From: Toxoplasma gondii ME49
Lineage: Eukaryota; Apicomplexa; Conoidasida; Eucoccidiorida; Sarcocystidae
NCBI RefSeq assembly: GCF_000006565.2
Contig: NC_031475.1
Span: forward strand, 3,621,189-3,685,188
Direction: 5' to 3'
DNA: 64,000 nt
The number at the start of each line of letters is the position of its first letter. Position 1 is the stretch's first letter. Positions 49,566-60,944 of the stretch are shown in pieces. Below the pieces are notes generated by a model that was not told the origin of the DNA, searched no databases, and saw nothing but the letters and a program-made list of their open reading frames with translations. The position numbers and the translations under genes are program-made.

Positions 49566-52500
49566 ATGGACGCGGACTCCTGGACGACACTGGTCAAAAA
49601 GGCGTTTCTCGCGGGTCAAGAGGTTTGCCGCGAACGCAAGAATCCGCAGCTCGACCCGCTGCACCTGCTCGAGGCGATGCTGCAAGACAAACAAAGCTTC
49701 GCCACCCAAGTTTTGTCTCAGTGTCCAGGCGACTTCGAGCAACTCAAAGAAGATGTCCACCTTGCTGTTCTCAAGTTCCCGCAGCAACACCCGCCGCCAG
49801 ATTTCCCGAGCCCGAACCACTCGCTCATGGCGGTCCTCAGGCACGCAAAAGACATCCAGAAAAAAATGAGTACGTGCGTCGATGTACAGCAACTCGAGAG
49901 CGTCCCGTTTCGTCGCTCTGGCGCGAAGCAGCGCGTCAACTCCAGGGGCTTCGCACACAGCGAGTGTCTTCAGCGACGGATGGTGTGGGCGATGCCGAGG
50001 AGTCAAGCGCCCTGGGGGTTACGATCGCCGCTCACACAGATCTCGAAAAGGCCGGTTTTTTCGCTGCACTTTGGAATCACAACCTTCTCAGCCGACGCTG
50101 CTTCTGAGTCGCGAAACACCGTGTATCATTCAGAGACAGAACGTCGCGTGGATGCCGTTGATAGAGCCACACAGACCTGTCTATTCTTCCGTACAGACTC
50201 CCGTTGAAAGGAAACTGCAAAAAGGGAACCGTGAGATGTGTACAACTACAACTGGGCCGGTCGATCTTGTGTGGAAGTCCACTGGCCAGGAAAGCAAGTC
50301 GAACGAAGACAGGAGAGAAAAACTCGAACGGGTGTTTTGATACGCAGGAGTGCCATGCCATGGGCTTCTCTATAGAGGTCTCAAGCAGAGCGGTGTTGAA
50401 ATGAGGAGGACAGCTGTGTCGGCTTCTCCCGTTATCTTGAAATGCGACAGCATGTTGTGGGCAACAAAAGGGAGAATCGACGAGTTTAGATGTTCACAGA
50501 TGTTTTTTCTTGCCATCCATGTTGTCACACTTTCCCCCTTCATGGCAGGGCAGTGGCGTTGCTGTGCCTCAAGGACTCCAGATCTTCTCCACACAGACAC
50601 CTCTCTTCTTTTCTCTCTCTGTTTTCTGGCGTTTTTGTTTCTCGACGTATCTCTGTAGCTGGCGATTTGACCCATCAGAGGATCTATCTCTCCCGTTCTC
50701 TCCTGCGCGGCCTTCGTTCCGCGCCGCGTTCCGTTTCTTCGCGTTTTCTCATCCCTCTGTTCCCTCGTTGCTTGTGTGTGCAGACGACTCGCTGATGTCT
50801 GCAGACAGCTTGTTTTCGGCGTTAGTCCAGGAGAAGGGCATCCGAAGTCACCTGACGGCCGCTGGGTTCATGATGAAGCAGATCGAGGAGAAGGCGAAGA
50901 GTGTGCGGGGGTCGAAGAAGATCGCCTCTTCAGACGACGACGCGAACTTCGAGGCCCTGAAGAAGTACGGCACCGACTTCACAGACCTCGCAGAGAAGGG
51001 GAAGCTGGACCCTGTCATTGGTCGCGAAGACGAGATTCGGCGAGTGATTCGCATCCTGTGTCGACGCACCAAGAACAATCCAGTCTTGATTGGAGAGCCT
51101 GGAGTCGGGAAGAGCGCAGTCGTGGAAGGTCTTGCGAGACGCATCGTCGAGCACGACGTTCCGAGCAATCTCCGCTGCAGACTCGTTTCTCTCGACGTCG
51201 GCTCCTTGATCGCCGGCGCCAAGTTCCGCGGAGAGTTCGAGGAGCGATTGACTGCGGTGCTGCAGGAAGTGAAAGACGCAGCCGGAAAAATCATCCTCTT
51301 CATCGACGAAATACACGTCATCCTCGGAGCAGGAAAGACCGAAGGCGCCCTCGATGCTGCAAACCTGCTCAAGCCCATGCTCGCAAGGTGACAACAAAGC
51401 GGAACTGGGAGAAGCGAAGAAAGCAAAGGGAAAGAGAGAAGGGAAGGGAGAAGGAGCAGCAGATCGGAGTTCGTAGAGATGCGCTCAGAAGGTCCACAAC
51501 ACAAGGAAGAGACAGAACACACAGGAAACAAACAGGATGCAGAGACGAAGGAACAAGATTCTCTTCGGACAAAACGCACGTTATGCAAGTTTGAGATGAG
51601 GCGCTTTAGCTCACTGAGTGCCTTTCAGAAATGCGACGCATGTCCGGATTTGCTGAGGAACTCAGAGTGCGATTGAGAGAGAAAGAAGGAGAGAGACCGA
51701 GAGAGAACGAGAGAGAAGGAGAGATAAGGAGAGAGAACGAGAGAGATCCCGATGCCACAAAGGATCGCAACGGCCAAGCAGGCTCCACGCACTGCAACTC
51801 AATGAAGAGAATGCGAAAAAAACCAGACCGCGTGCATCAAGGATCCCCGATCGACTCTACATCCGTTGCGCTCAAGGCGCGCAGCGGTTTCTTCGCTTGC
51901 GTTTGTTTTCTCGTTCTCTTGACTGCTAGCGATCTCCTGCTTCCTTCGCCATTCCCTCCCTCGTCGACGGAGACGGCGTTTTCTTTCCTCTTCTCTTCGC
52001 GCTTGTCAACTGGGGGTCCGACCGAAGCGCCCGTCCAGGCCTCCAAAACGCCCATCAGCTGCTTTTCTCTCCTGGGCGTGTGTCTCTCATCTTCAGAGGC
52101 GAGTTGAGGTGCATCGGCGCCACGACTCTCGACGAATATCGCAAGTATGTGGAGAAAGACGCAGCCTTCGAGAGACGTTTTCAACAAGTTCATGTCCGCG
52201 AGCCTTCAGTCCAAGCGACGATTTCCATTCTCCGCGGTCTCAAAGATCGCTACGCGTCTCACCACGGAGTTAGGATTCTTGACTCTGCTCTTGTTGAAGC
52301 TGCTCAACTCGCTGTCAGTCGAATCACAAACACTGCCGAACGGTGGCGCTAAACCTGAAACCTTCCACACTCCCGGGCTGCATGCAAAAGCAGCCATAAT
52401 ATATATATATATATATATACAGCCATAATATATATATATATATATATGCAAATATAATATATATATATATATATGCAAGTGACAACGTGGAGATGTCCGC

Positions 52501-52724
52501 AAATGCGGCTGTATTCGGCTACTTTTCTGTTTGAGTTTCACCTTTTTTTCACTCCTTGTGTTTAGCTCCGTCTCTATAATTGTGTATTGAGCTACATATC
52601 GCTTTCGCGGTGTATTTTCTATCCCAGTCTATACTCTAATGTTTGTCCTGCCGGCTTTGTAATCCTTCCTTCCATACGCTGAGCTGTGTCCACATGTATC
52701 GCCAACTCCATGTCTCCCTCAGCC

Positions 52725-52756
<32 letters not shown>

Positions 52757-55468
52757 AGTAAACGCATATACACATGCATATACACACACCTATATATATA
52801 TATATATATATATAACAAGCATGTGTGCACATGTGCATGCAGTTGTCTGTACCGACGCGGGATATCAGATTGCTCGTTCTGTCTGTGGTGAGTTGTGTGT
52901 TTTAGGATCGCTACATCACAAGTCGCTTTCTGCCGGACAAAGCAATCGACCTGATGGATGAAGCATGTGCAATTGCTCGAGTCCAAGTGGACAGCAAACC
53001 TGAGGCGGTAGATGTCCTCGAGCGCCAGAAAGTGCAACTCGGTGAGGCGTGGAAAGCCGGGGAAAAAGGACAGTCTTAAATACACCGCAGATCCTCTCTC
53101 TGACGAATTTCAGTCTGAAAGGGAGACACACTCGAGACTCACTCACTCGTGCAGAGAGACTCTCGACGCGTCCTTTCTCCTGAGCAAACGAAACACTGAG
53201 TTCAGCCAACTCAAAAATGCACCTTCTGTAGTCCACACGCCAGTCTTTTTTCCTTTAACTGAGAAACCGTTCACATTCACACGACATACTCTAATACACA
53301 AATTTATATGAATACATATATATATATATATATATATACATATATCCATATATACATACATATATCCATATATATCCATATATATATATATATAGCCATA
53401 TAAACACACATATGCATATATAAATATATATATATATATATGCATAAATGCATATACATTTGTATGTGTAGATATAGATGATCTAGATTAGTATGTGTTA
53501 ATGTTGAGGGCTCGCATTGATTCAAGGGTGGCGGTTTTTTTTGTGTTTCGTCGGAGGTCTGTTCTTGGCGACAGGCGCCCTCCGAGCCATTTGTCTCTTT
53601 CCTCATTGACGTGACTTCTTCTTTCTCTGAACAAACTGGGAGAGTGTCCAAGGACATACATTTGTGACTGTGGAGAGTGGGTGCATGTACGCGCGGCGAC
53701 ACAAATTCTTTGAGCGAGTGTGTGCGGTTAAAAGTCCGTTGCCGCGCGCGCTTCCTCGTGCAGAAGTCGAACTGCTTGCGCTGGAGAAGGAGAAAGATCC
53801 TGCCTCCCAGAAGCGCCTGGCAGAGGTCAAAGAGCACCTAGGGGAGGTCGCAGACGCTCTGCGGCCACTGTATCTGCAGTACCAGCAAGAGAAGGCGCGC
53901 ATCGACGAGCTTGGAAAGCTTGCGCAGAAGCAAGACGAGCTGAAGGCGAAGATCGAACGCGCTCAGAGGGTGGGAGACCTGGATCTCGTCGCCGAGCTCC
54001 GCTTCGACGCCTTGCCTGGGGTGGAGGCGAGGTTCAAAAAGCTGCAGGAAGAACAGGAGGAGTACGAGCGCACCCACAAACCTCTTCTTACTGAGGTCGG
54101 TCCGCGCGACGAGGCGAAGAACGGGGAGAGGGGAAGAGGGAAAACGGCGCGAAATGCGTGTGTGGCAGACAGAGGGCGCATTCGGAAGCGCCCGCCTGCG
54201 AAGAGGCGGAAAGGCTGAGAGAGGCAAGCCTGGCCTTCCGCGCGTCGCGCATGCATGCGTTGTCGTCTTTGGGTCGACAGCTGCCTGGCCTAGGCAGGGG
54301 AGCAGATGCAAAGACTCGCTCAGTGTCATGTCAGAGAGACGGGGACTCCAAGCCGCGAGGGCGCCGGAGAGGAGATGGGAGAACGGAGGCTTGGAGTGCG
54401 TGCAGTCGCCCAGACACACTTGCGTTTCCATGGTCGTCGAACGCAGCCGAGGCAGGAAGGCACTGGCGAGAGGAAGGACGAGGGCGCAGTACCGAGAGCA
54501 AGACAGAAAGGAAGAACGAGAGAGGGAGACAGACAAAAAGAAGCCGAGACGCGTGAGGAGTCGGGTGACGTTCTGTTGCGTTCAGGTCGTGGGTCCGGAA
54601 CAAATCGCAGATGTCGTCCACCGGTGGACGAACATTCCAGTCCAGAAGCTGACCCAGACGGAGACCGAGCGTTTTCTGACTTTGGGGAAGAGCCTCGCCG
54701 AGCAAGTGATTGGCCAGCCACAGGCAGTCGAGGCAGTGACTCAGGCTATTCTGCGGTCTGCAGCGGGACTGTCGAGGCGGAATCGGCCAATTGGTAGCTT
54801 CCTTTTCCTCGGACCGGTGCGCACTGTTGAGGAAACCAGCGAGGGTGCATGCGCCTCGTCCCCACCTCCCTCGCAGTCTGCCGCGCGCGTCTTAAAAATG
54901 GTTTCAGCCAGCCAGAGAGGTTGCGAAGACGCAAGGCACATCCGACAGTTGAGGAAAGCCGCAGACGCTGGGCCGTCACCACCACGGTGTCCACCACGGT
55001 GTCCATTGGACGTCGTTCGCGAAGTCGCTCTGGACGAATGAGCCTCGGCTGCTCCGCCTAGCAGATTCTTTGAGGCCAGACCGCGCCAAGCGTGTGCAGA
55101 ACAGAACCTTTCCTCAGGCGGGGAGAAACGCGCGGTTTCGCGGGATCTGTGAACTGTAGATTGGCACACATACATTCGAAGCACCTTCGTAGACATGCAT
55201 AGAGACCGAAATCTGTAGAGGCGTTCAGTCGGCGGGTGCAGAGACATGCGGCTCACGCATCGACGCGTAACGGTCGACCTGCATGTTCTGAGAAATGCAG
55301 AGAGGGGCGGTGAACGCCTCCTGCATCGCTACGTTCCACGAGTCTCTACCTGCCTCGCAAACCATCTTGCGCCATGCCTGTTCTCATCTCTCCTGTGGAA
55401 ACCTATGCATACGCCAACAAATACATGTAAACACACGGCCACCTGCATGCGCATGCACCTGCGCATAC

Positions 55469-55516
<48 letters not shown>

Positions 55517-58357
55517 GTGCGTTTCGTCTCTGTGTGTGTGTATGTGTGCCTGGAGACCTGGGCGTGCGTCAGTGTGGACGGACCTGTTTTTCTCCCTCGA
55601 GTCCGGTGCGCCTGCGGTGTCTGTCAGACGGGTGTGGGGAAGACGGAGCTGTGCAAGCGCGTGGCGGAGTCTCTGTTTGACTCGAAAGAACGTCTCGTTC
55701 GCTTCGACATGAGTGAGTACATGGAGCAGCACTCTGTGTCGCGACTCATTGGAGCACCGCCGGGCTACGTTGGACATGACGAGGGTGGTCAGCTGACTGA
55801 AGAAATTCGCCGCAATCCCTACAGCGTCGTCCTCTTTGACGAAGTGGAGAAGGCGCACTCTCAGGTAGGCGACGGTGGCGCGTTCTCGTGCTTTCGCGCT
55901 CGGTGTGTGTATGTGGATGTGTGTGTGTATGTTTGTGGTTTTCTCCCTCGCGTCCGCGATTGGCCTTCTTTTCTCTATCGCGTCGTGCATCGTTTTTTTC
56001 GAGTTGAGTTCGCTCGCCTGTTCTCTCCCGTCGCGGATGCCCCGTTCTCTCTTCTTCTCCGTCTTCTTTTCTCTCATGTTCTCCCCGGTGTTTTCCCTCA
56101 TGTTCTTCTTCTTCCCCGTCGCGTTCTCCCTCTTGGTCGCTCACGCGCGTTTGTCCTCTCCCTCATGTTCCTTCTTGTTCCGGTTCTGCCTTTCGTCTCT
56201 GTCCGGGTCGCTGTGTTCCTCTCTCTCGCTTTCTCTCTCGTTCTCCAACTGTCGCGCGAGCGGTCTTGCTCTCCCTTCCTCTGACCTTCCGACCGCTGCT
56301 GCCTGGCCAGGTGTGGAACGTCTTGTTGCAAGTTCTGGACGACGGCCGCCTGACGGACAGCCAAGGCCGCACAGTCGACTTCTCAAACACGATCATCATC
56401 CTCACTTCGAACCTCGGCGCCGGCTTCCTTATCGAGGCTGCGCAGCGCGTCGACCCCGTAGGTAAGTTGGCGAAGGAGACTACTCTTCGAAGGCAGGCTG
56501 TCTGGAGACGCGCAAGGCGAGAGCGGAGGCAGAGACAAGACGCAAGACGCCTGTAGCGGGTGGTAGTGCGCAGCATTCGTAACGCGTTTGTCTTCTCTCT
56601 CGAGGCTGGAGTATTTCCGTTGCCCTCTGACCGTAGCGCGTTGTCTGGGCTGTTTTTCTTTCACTCGCAAGGTTCTCAAAACTCTCGCTGCTGCTGATGC
56701 CGGTGCACAGTACCGGCACTGGAGACTGACGCATGCACCGGAAAGCACAGCGTTCTTCGGTGTCCGCGGAGGGGCATTTTCTGGGGGCATGTGACCCAAG
56801 ACACTGGGTGCCGGTTGGCGTTTTTCAACACGAAAGACGAGGCGTTGGTTCCACGTTTTTTGTGCTTTTTGTGTGTTGTTTTGCATTTCACCCGTGAACT
56901 GTGGGTCAGAGCCACGCGCTGCAGAAGCAGCCGCGACGGAAATGGTCATGATGGAAGTGCGGAAGTTCTTCAGGCCGGAACTGCTGAATCGCCTCGATGA
57001 TATTGTCATTTTCAAGGCCCTCACAGACGTCAATTTACGCCAGGTATTTCTTCCGTGCAGGCGCCCTCTCAACTCTGCACAGCCGAGTCACCAGCAAATG
57101 AACTGTGTTGCCAGCTCGTTCCACCTCTTTCGTCCTGTTGCGTAGTTTGATTCACATAGTTCGAGCTCCGAGTGACTGGAGTTACAGGTCCTTCACTAGC
57201 CCTTGGATGTCAGGGTCGTTTTGTGTTCAAGTCTATGAGCGCGAGCCTATTTTAGGAACGTCTCAGCATAGATCCGTATGTTTCTGCAGTTTCTAGGATA
57301 TGTAGTAATACGCGCCTCCCTGGACTGGTCAGAACAGTCAACAGGTACGTGGACGTACCTCTGTGTGTGTGTGCATGCGTGAGTGCAGGAAGGCGCGACT
57401 GTACGTATGCGTATACCTCTGAAGTTGTGTCTTCACATATTCTGCGTTCCTTGTCTCGTTTGCCGTCTCCCCAGGTGATGAAACTTCAGATGCAAGAAGT
57501 CCGAGAACGTTTGGCTGAGAAACGAATTGAACTGACAATGACAAATCGTGCCGCAGACCACATAGTGAAGGAGGCGTTCGATCCTGCCTACGGCGCGAGG
57601 CCTCTTAAACGGTTTATCGAGAGACATGTTGTCTCCGACCTTTCCCTGAAACTTCTAAAAGGTACGCAAACGGAAACGGTGTGAAGGCTTCCTTCCTACG
57701 TTCCTGTCGCCCCCTATGTGCACGAGGAGGCTGTCGTCTGCAGGAGATGTCGCCGCGTATCCTATTTTCAGGCTGTTTATTTTTTCCATGCGTGCACTGA
57801 CGTGTATGTGCATATTCACAAAGCGACATGAACGGGCATGTATCGTTTCCGACGCCGCTGCGTGGTGAGCTGCCTGACTCGGATCTCGTTTCGACGCAAA
57901 AAGGCGCCCGAAGTTCGTCGCTCTGTCGTGACCTTCTTTTTGTGCAATGAATATGTGCTACTCAGATGGCGTCGCATCGATGCTACCTGTGAAAAAATGG
58001 GTGAACACACGCCTTGTTTGTTCGTGTCGTTTTACAGTGAAAACTCTGTGGCACCGGCACGCACACTCCCATTGTGTCTCGTCCTTGTCTTTTAATGCTT
58101 TTCCAGGAGAAATCTTCGCGGACTCCCATGTCGTTTGCGACTGGGACGAGAAACGCCGCGGTTGGGTCTGGACAACGTCGGCTCTTGAGGTGCCTCCGAG
58201 TGCACAGAGAGTTCCAGGGCAGCATGTCGAAGCTGACATGGATGACGAGAGCTTGACTCCCGACTCCAGAACGCTTTCTCTCGGAAGTCGCACTGACAGC
58301 TACACCAATCGATCCTCCGCTATGCACGAGACGAATGTCAAGAAATTCAGATATTGA
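49566..58357 (+). CDS. ClpB: ClpB/HSP101 AAA+ protein disaggregase
   Basis: A hexameric chaperone that threads aggregated proteins apart with HSP70. Exons: 49566-49869, 50784-51387, 52097-52313, 52906-53041, 53764-54095, 54586-54816, 55628-55864, 56311-56461, 56910-57043, 57475-57661, 58107-58357; 927 residues, all phases matching. Seen: Clp N domain 1-150; NBD1 Walker A GEPGVGKS (205-212), Walker B LFIDE (D276, E277), [12 protein letters not shown] and the arginine-finger stretch FERRF (327-331); the coiled-coil M domain around 421-530 ([20 protein letters not shown]); NBD2 Walker A GPTGVGKT (607-614), [20 protein letters not shown] with the pore-loop Tyr, Walker B LFDEVE (D679, E680), [32 protein letters not shown]. 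The M domain separates ClpB/HSP101 from ClpC. There is no targeting extension, which suggests the cytosolic HSP101-type paralogue rather than the apicoplast one. Odd: a Ser/Asp-rich C-terminal extension (about 845-927). Exon 9 may begin at 56925 instead of 56910; both keep phase. Confidence 0.96.
52399..52476. repeat. TA microsatellite with repeated CAGCCATAATA/GCAAATATAATA units (ClpB intron)
   Basis: Three TA runs separated by AGCCATAA or GCAAATAA, in the intron 52314-52905. A second TA block lies at 52726-52816 in the same intron. Confidence 0.75.
53308..53444. repeat. TATCCATA/TA microsatellite in a ClpB intron
   Basis: Alternating TA runs with TATATCCATA units in the intron 53042-53763, which separates the NBD1 exon from the M-domain exon. 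Confidence 0.75.
55471..55516. repeat. TA microsatellite in a ClpB intron
   Basis: About 46 bases of pure TA in the intron 54817-55627; among the longest unbroken TA runs in the window. Confidence 0.8.
57120..57236 (+). pseudogene. Cytochrome b fragment in ClpB intron 9 (nuclear mitochondrial insertion)
   Basis: The + frame encodes [12 protein letters not shown]...[14 protein letters not shown]. This follows apicomplexan mitochondrial cytochrome b (SFVFLCILIHMTRG..NWSY...TAWMSG, the region after the first heme-ligating helices) closely enough to be unmistakable, with several replacements. It lies wholly inside the intron 57044-57474 and cannot encode a functional protein. Confidence 0.85.
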
Positions 58358-59886
58358 CTCACACCGCAGTTCCTATTTCAAGACGAAGCACCTCCCATTT
58401 TTAGCTAACGAAGAACGTTCTTCACGCTTGAAGAGAATTATGTACTCAATGATGCAGAGGAAATCCTGTACCAGCGAAGGAAGACCGAAACGCAAGTCGA
58501 GGTAGACGGACATCCCTCTAAGTGCTTGGCATATGGCACACCCCTGCTGTATGGGTGTGGGTGGCGACCCGCACTGTACTACACGCCGAAGTTCTTATTT
58601 ACGCAAAATCAAAAACGCACACACACCTTCGTCACGGCCGACGCTACACACGTGTATATAAATATAAAGAAACGCTTAAACATGGCTCTGTGCATGTTAA
58701 AGTGTGTAGACAAAGGTGTGCGCACACAGCGAGGCGTTCTATCGATAAATGGAGCTCAACGGTATCGCCAAGGATGCACAACGTGACAGCACCTGTGATG
58801 GCTGCATTGGCTGTCGACTCGCCTCGTTAATGAGTAGAAAGCGAATCAGCAGGAACATCCACAGCATTACCACTGTAACTCGATCTTGGACGGACATCAG
58901 TCGTTACGTTCGGCTCTTTCTGTGAGGAAGAGTTGCTCAGTGTGTTTGTATAAATATAATTTTACTTGCATTGCCTTTGCTGTCGTCAGTGCACTTGGTC
59001 GATTTCGGTGCGTTTCCGGCTGAGACGTGTTTTCGAATTCCCCGTGATAACATGGGCAGGACTTTTCCTGAAACTGTGTGTGTGCGTACACGAAGCATTC
59101 CAAGCATCCCGTGGCAACAGCGGAAACGAGTTCGATCGTGCGTCGAAACTGTTTGAAGTCGACGCGAAAATGATGATGAGGAGCAGAGATAAGAGAGGCA
59201 CAGGAGGGCGCCTCGAGCGCTAGGTGTTGTAGGACAAGCTGAGGGATGGTAAACCCCCGAGGACCGAGTTAACATGTGACTTCGCTGATGAGTCACCGAC
59301 AATAAGATTCTTTGTGATTGCTATCCACCGCGCCACTGGACTGCTGAAGACAGGCAAAATTGTCGGATTTCAGTGAAACGCAGCGTGGAAATTCTACATC
59401 ACTTACGCATGTGTTCTCGACTTCACTTATAAATAACGTGATGGTTCTAAATTTTGAGGCCACCAGGTCGTTGACAGGAGGCGTGCTGCTCTTGGTTTCA
59501 ACAGTAAACGCAAGGAGCGTAACGGGCAGTTCCACTATTCTGAGTCTGCCGCTAGCCAATGCTCTCGGCTCACATGTTGCCGCCTGTCCGCGCTTCGTTG
59601 ATCTCTTTGCAAAGACACGCATCCCAGTCGAGTTCTCGAAAACGCCCATGCGCTGGAGTCGTCGCGACGTACCCCCGTGGCTCCCAAAGACATACAACGC
59701 ACACTACAGTCGCATAAATAGAGAGGTGTGTAATTCGAAGTGAAAGGTGATTTCTACGGATACAGCTTCTGACAGATGTCCTCCGCGTTAATGTTGACGA
59801 GGACTTCCTTTGTTCCTTCATGTTTCCTGGTGTGAATCCATCTTGGTTTCTCGTAACAAAGATCCTTCACAGTTGCCGGCAGCGCA
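58358..59886. other. Convergent spacer between ClpB and RRF, no gene seen
   Basis: The 3' ends of ClpB (+) and the recycling-factor gene (-) converge here. Open frames such as 59360-59743 (+) show no known domain. Probably two 3' UTRs and a short spacer. Confidence 0.5.
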
Positions 59887-60239
59887 CTAGACCGTTCGGA
59901 GTTGTTTTTCTTTGGAGGCAAGGGCGCTGTCGATCTCCGCAATCTTCTTCTCCGTCACCTGCTGCACGCGGTCCTGACAAGAGAAGCGAGGAAACGACAA
60001 CAGCCAATGCGAAACGAAACCTCCAGAGACGACAGAAAGACAAATGCCTTCGATAGGCAAACCCCCGAGCCGAATCGACGAGCGAACACCCAAGTCATGG
60101 GTACGAATCCATCTGGTCTTAAAAGCCACTCCTTTTGACAGCAGGAGCTCAACCGCGCTTCTTCTCCCATTCAGCGGTACGTACTGTTTTTACACAATGC
60201 ACATACTATCGACGTATGTAGATTTACCGTTTAAATATG

Positions 60240-60275
<36 letters not shown>

Positions 60276-60912
60276 GATATGTGTATGCATATAGGCTTCC
60301 GAGCGCCTTATGGTTCAAAGCGTCTGCAAGCGTCGTCCGAAAACCGAGCGTTCAGTTTCCATCTTGTGTGAAGAGACAGAAGCATCCACAGAAAAGTCGG
60401 CGTCAATTCTTGCCGACATGCGTCGTCAGCCAACACAAGTGTAACCACTGCTACGTTCAACGAGACACAAAATGCAAGCCTGGAAACTCGACAAAATTGA
60501 CACAACATGCAAAAGGTCTCAGACATTCACAAAGTAGCGACACGCGGGTGGCCAGCGCGTGGAGTCGACCTTACTTGAAGTTTCGAAATTCTATCCTCAC
60601 CAATCCCCCCTGCCTTCTTGACACCGCGAAGCTCCTCTACAAGATCGCGACGGAGCCGTCTGAACGCGTGAAGACAAGCATCATACAGACATGGCAAGAA
60701 GATTGAAAAAACACAGAATAACGCATGCAGGTGAAGGAAGGAAACGATGCCGGGGCACAATGTTCTCGGCCCTACAAAACACGGATACAGTTGTAGATCT
60801 CGTCATATATTAACCAACTCGCGGATTTAGTGAGACAGATTGTTGCATAGATATGTAAATGGGTCAAATGCATATCTCGACTCGGCCGCAACCGACAAAT
60901 ATGGATGTATCC

Positions 60913-60944
<32 letters not shown>

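Noticed and set aside
57105..57296. Extra ClpB exon in intron 9
   Set aside because: ClpB joins perfectly from 57043 to 57475 in phase within a conserved domain, and the translated intron matches cytochrome b instead.
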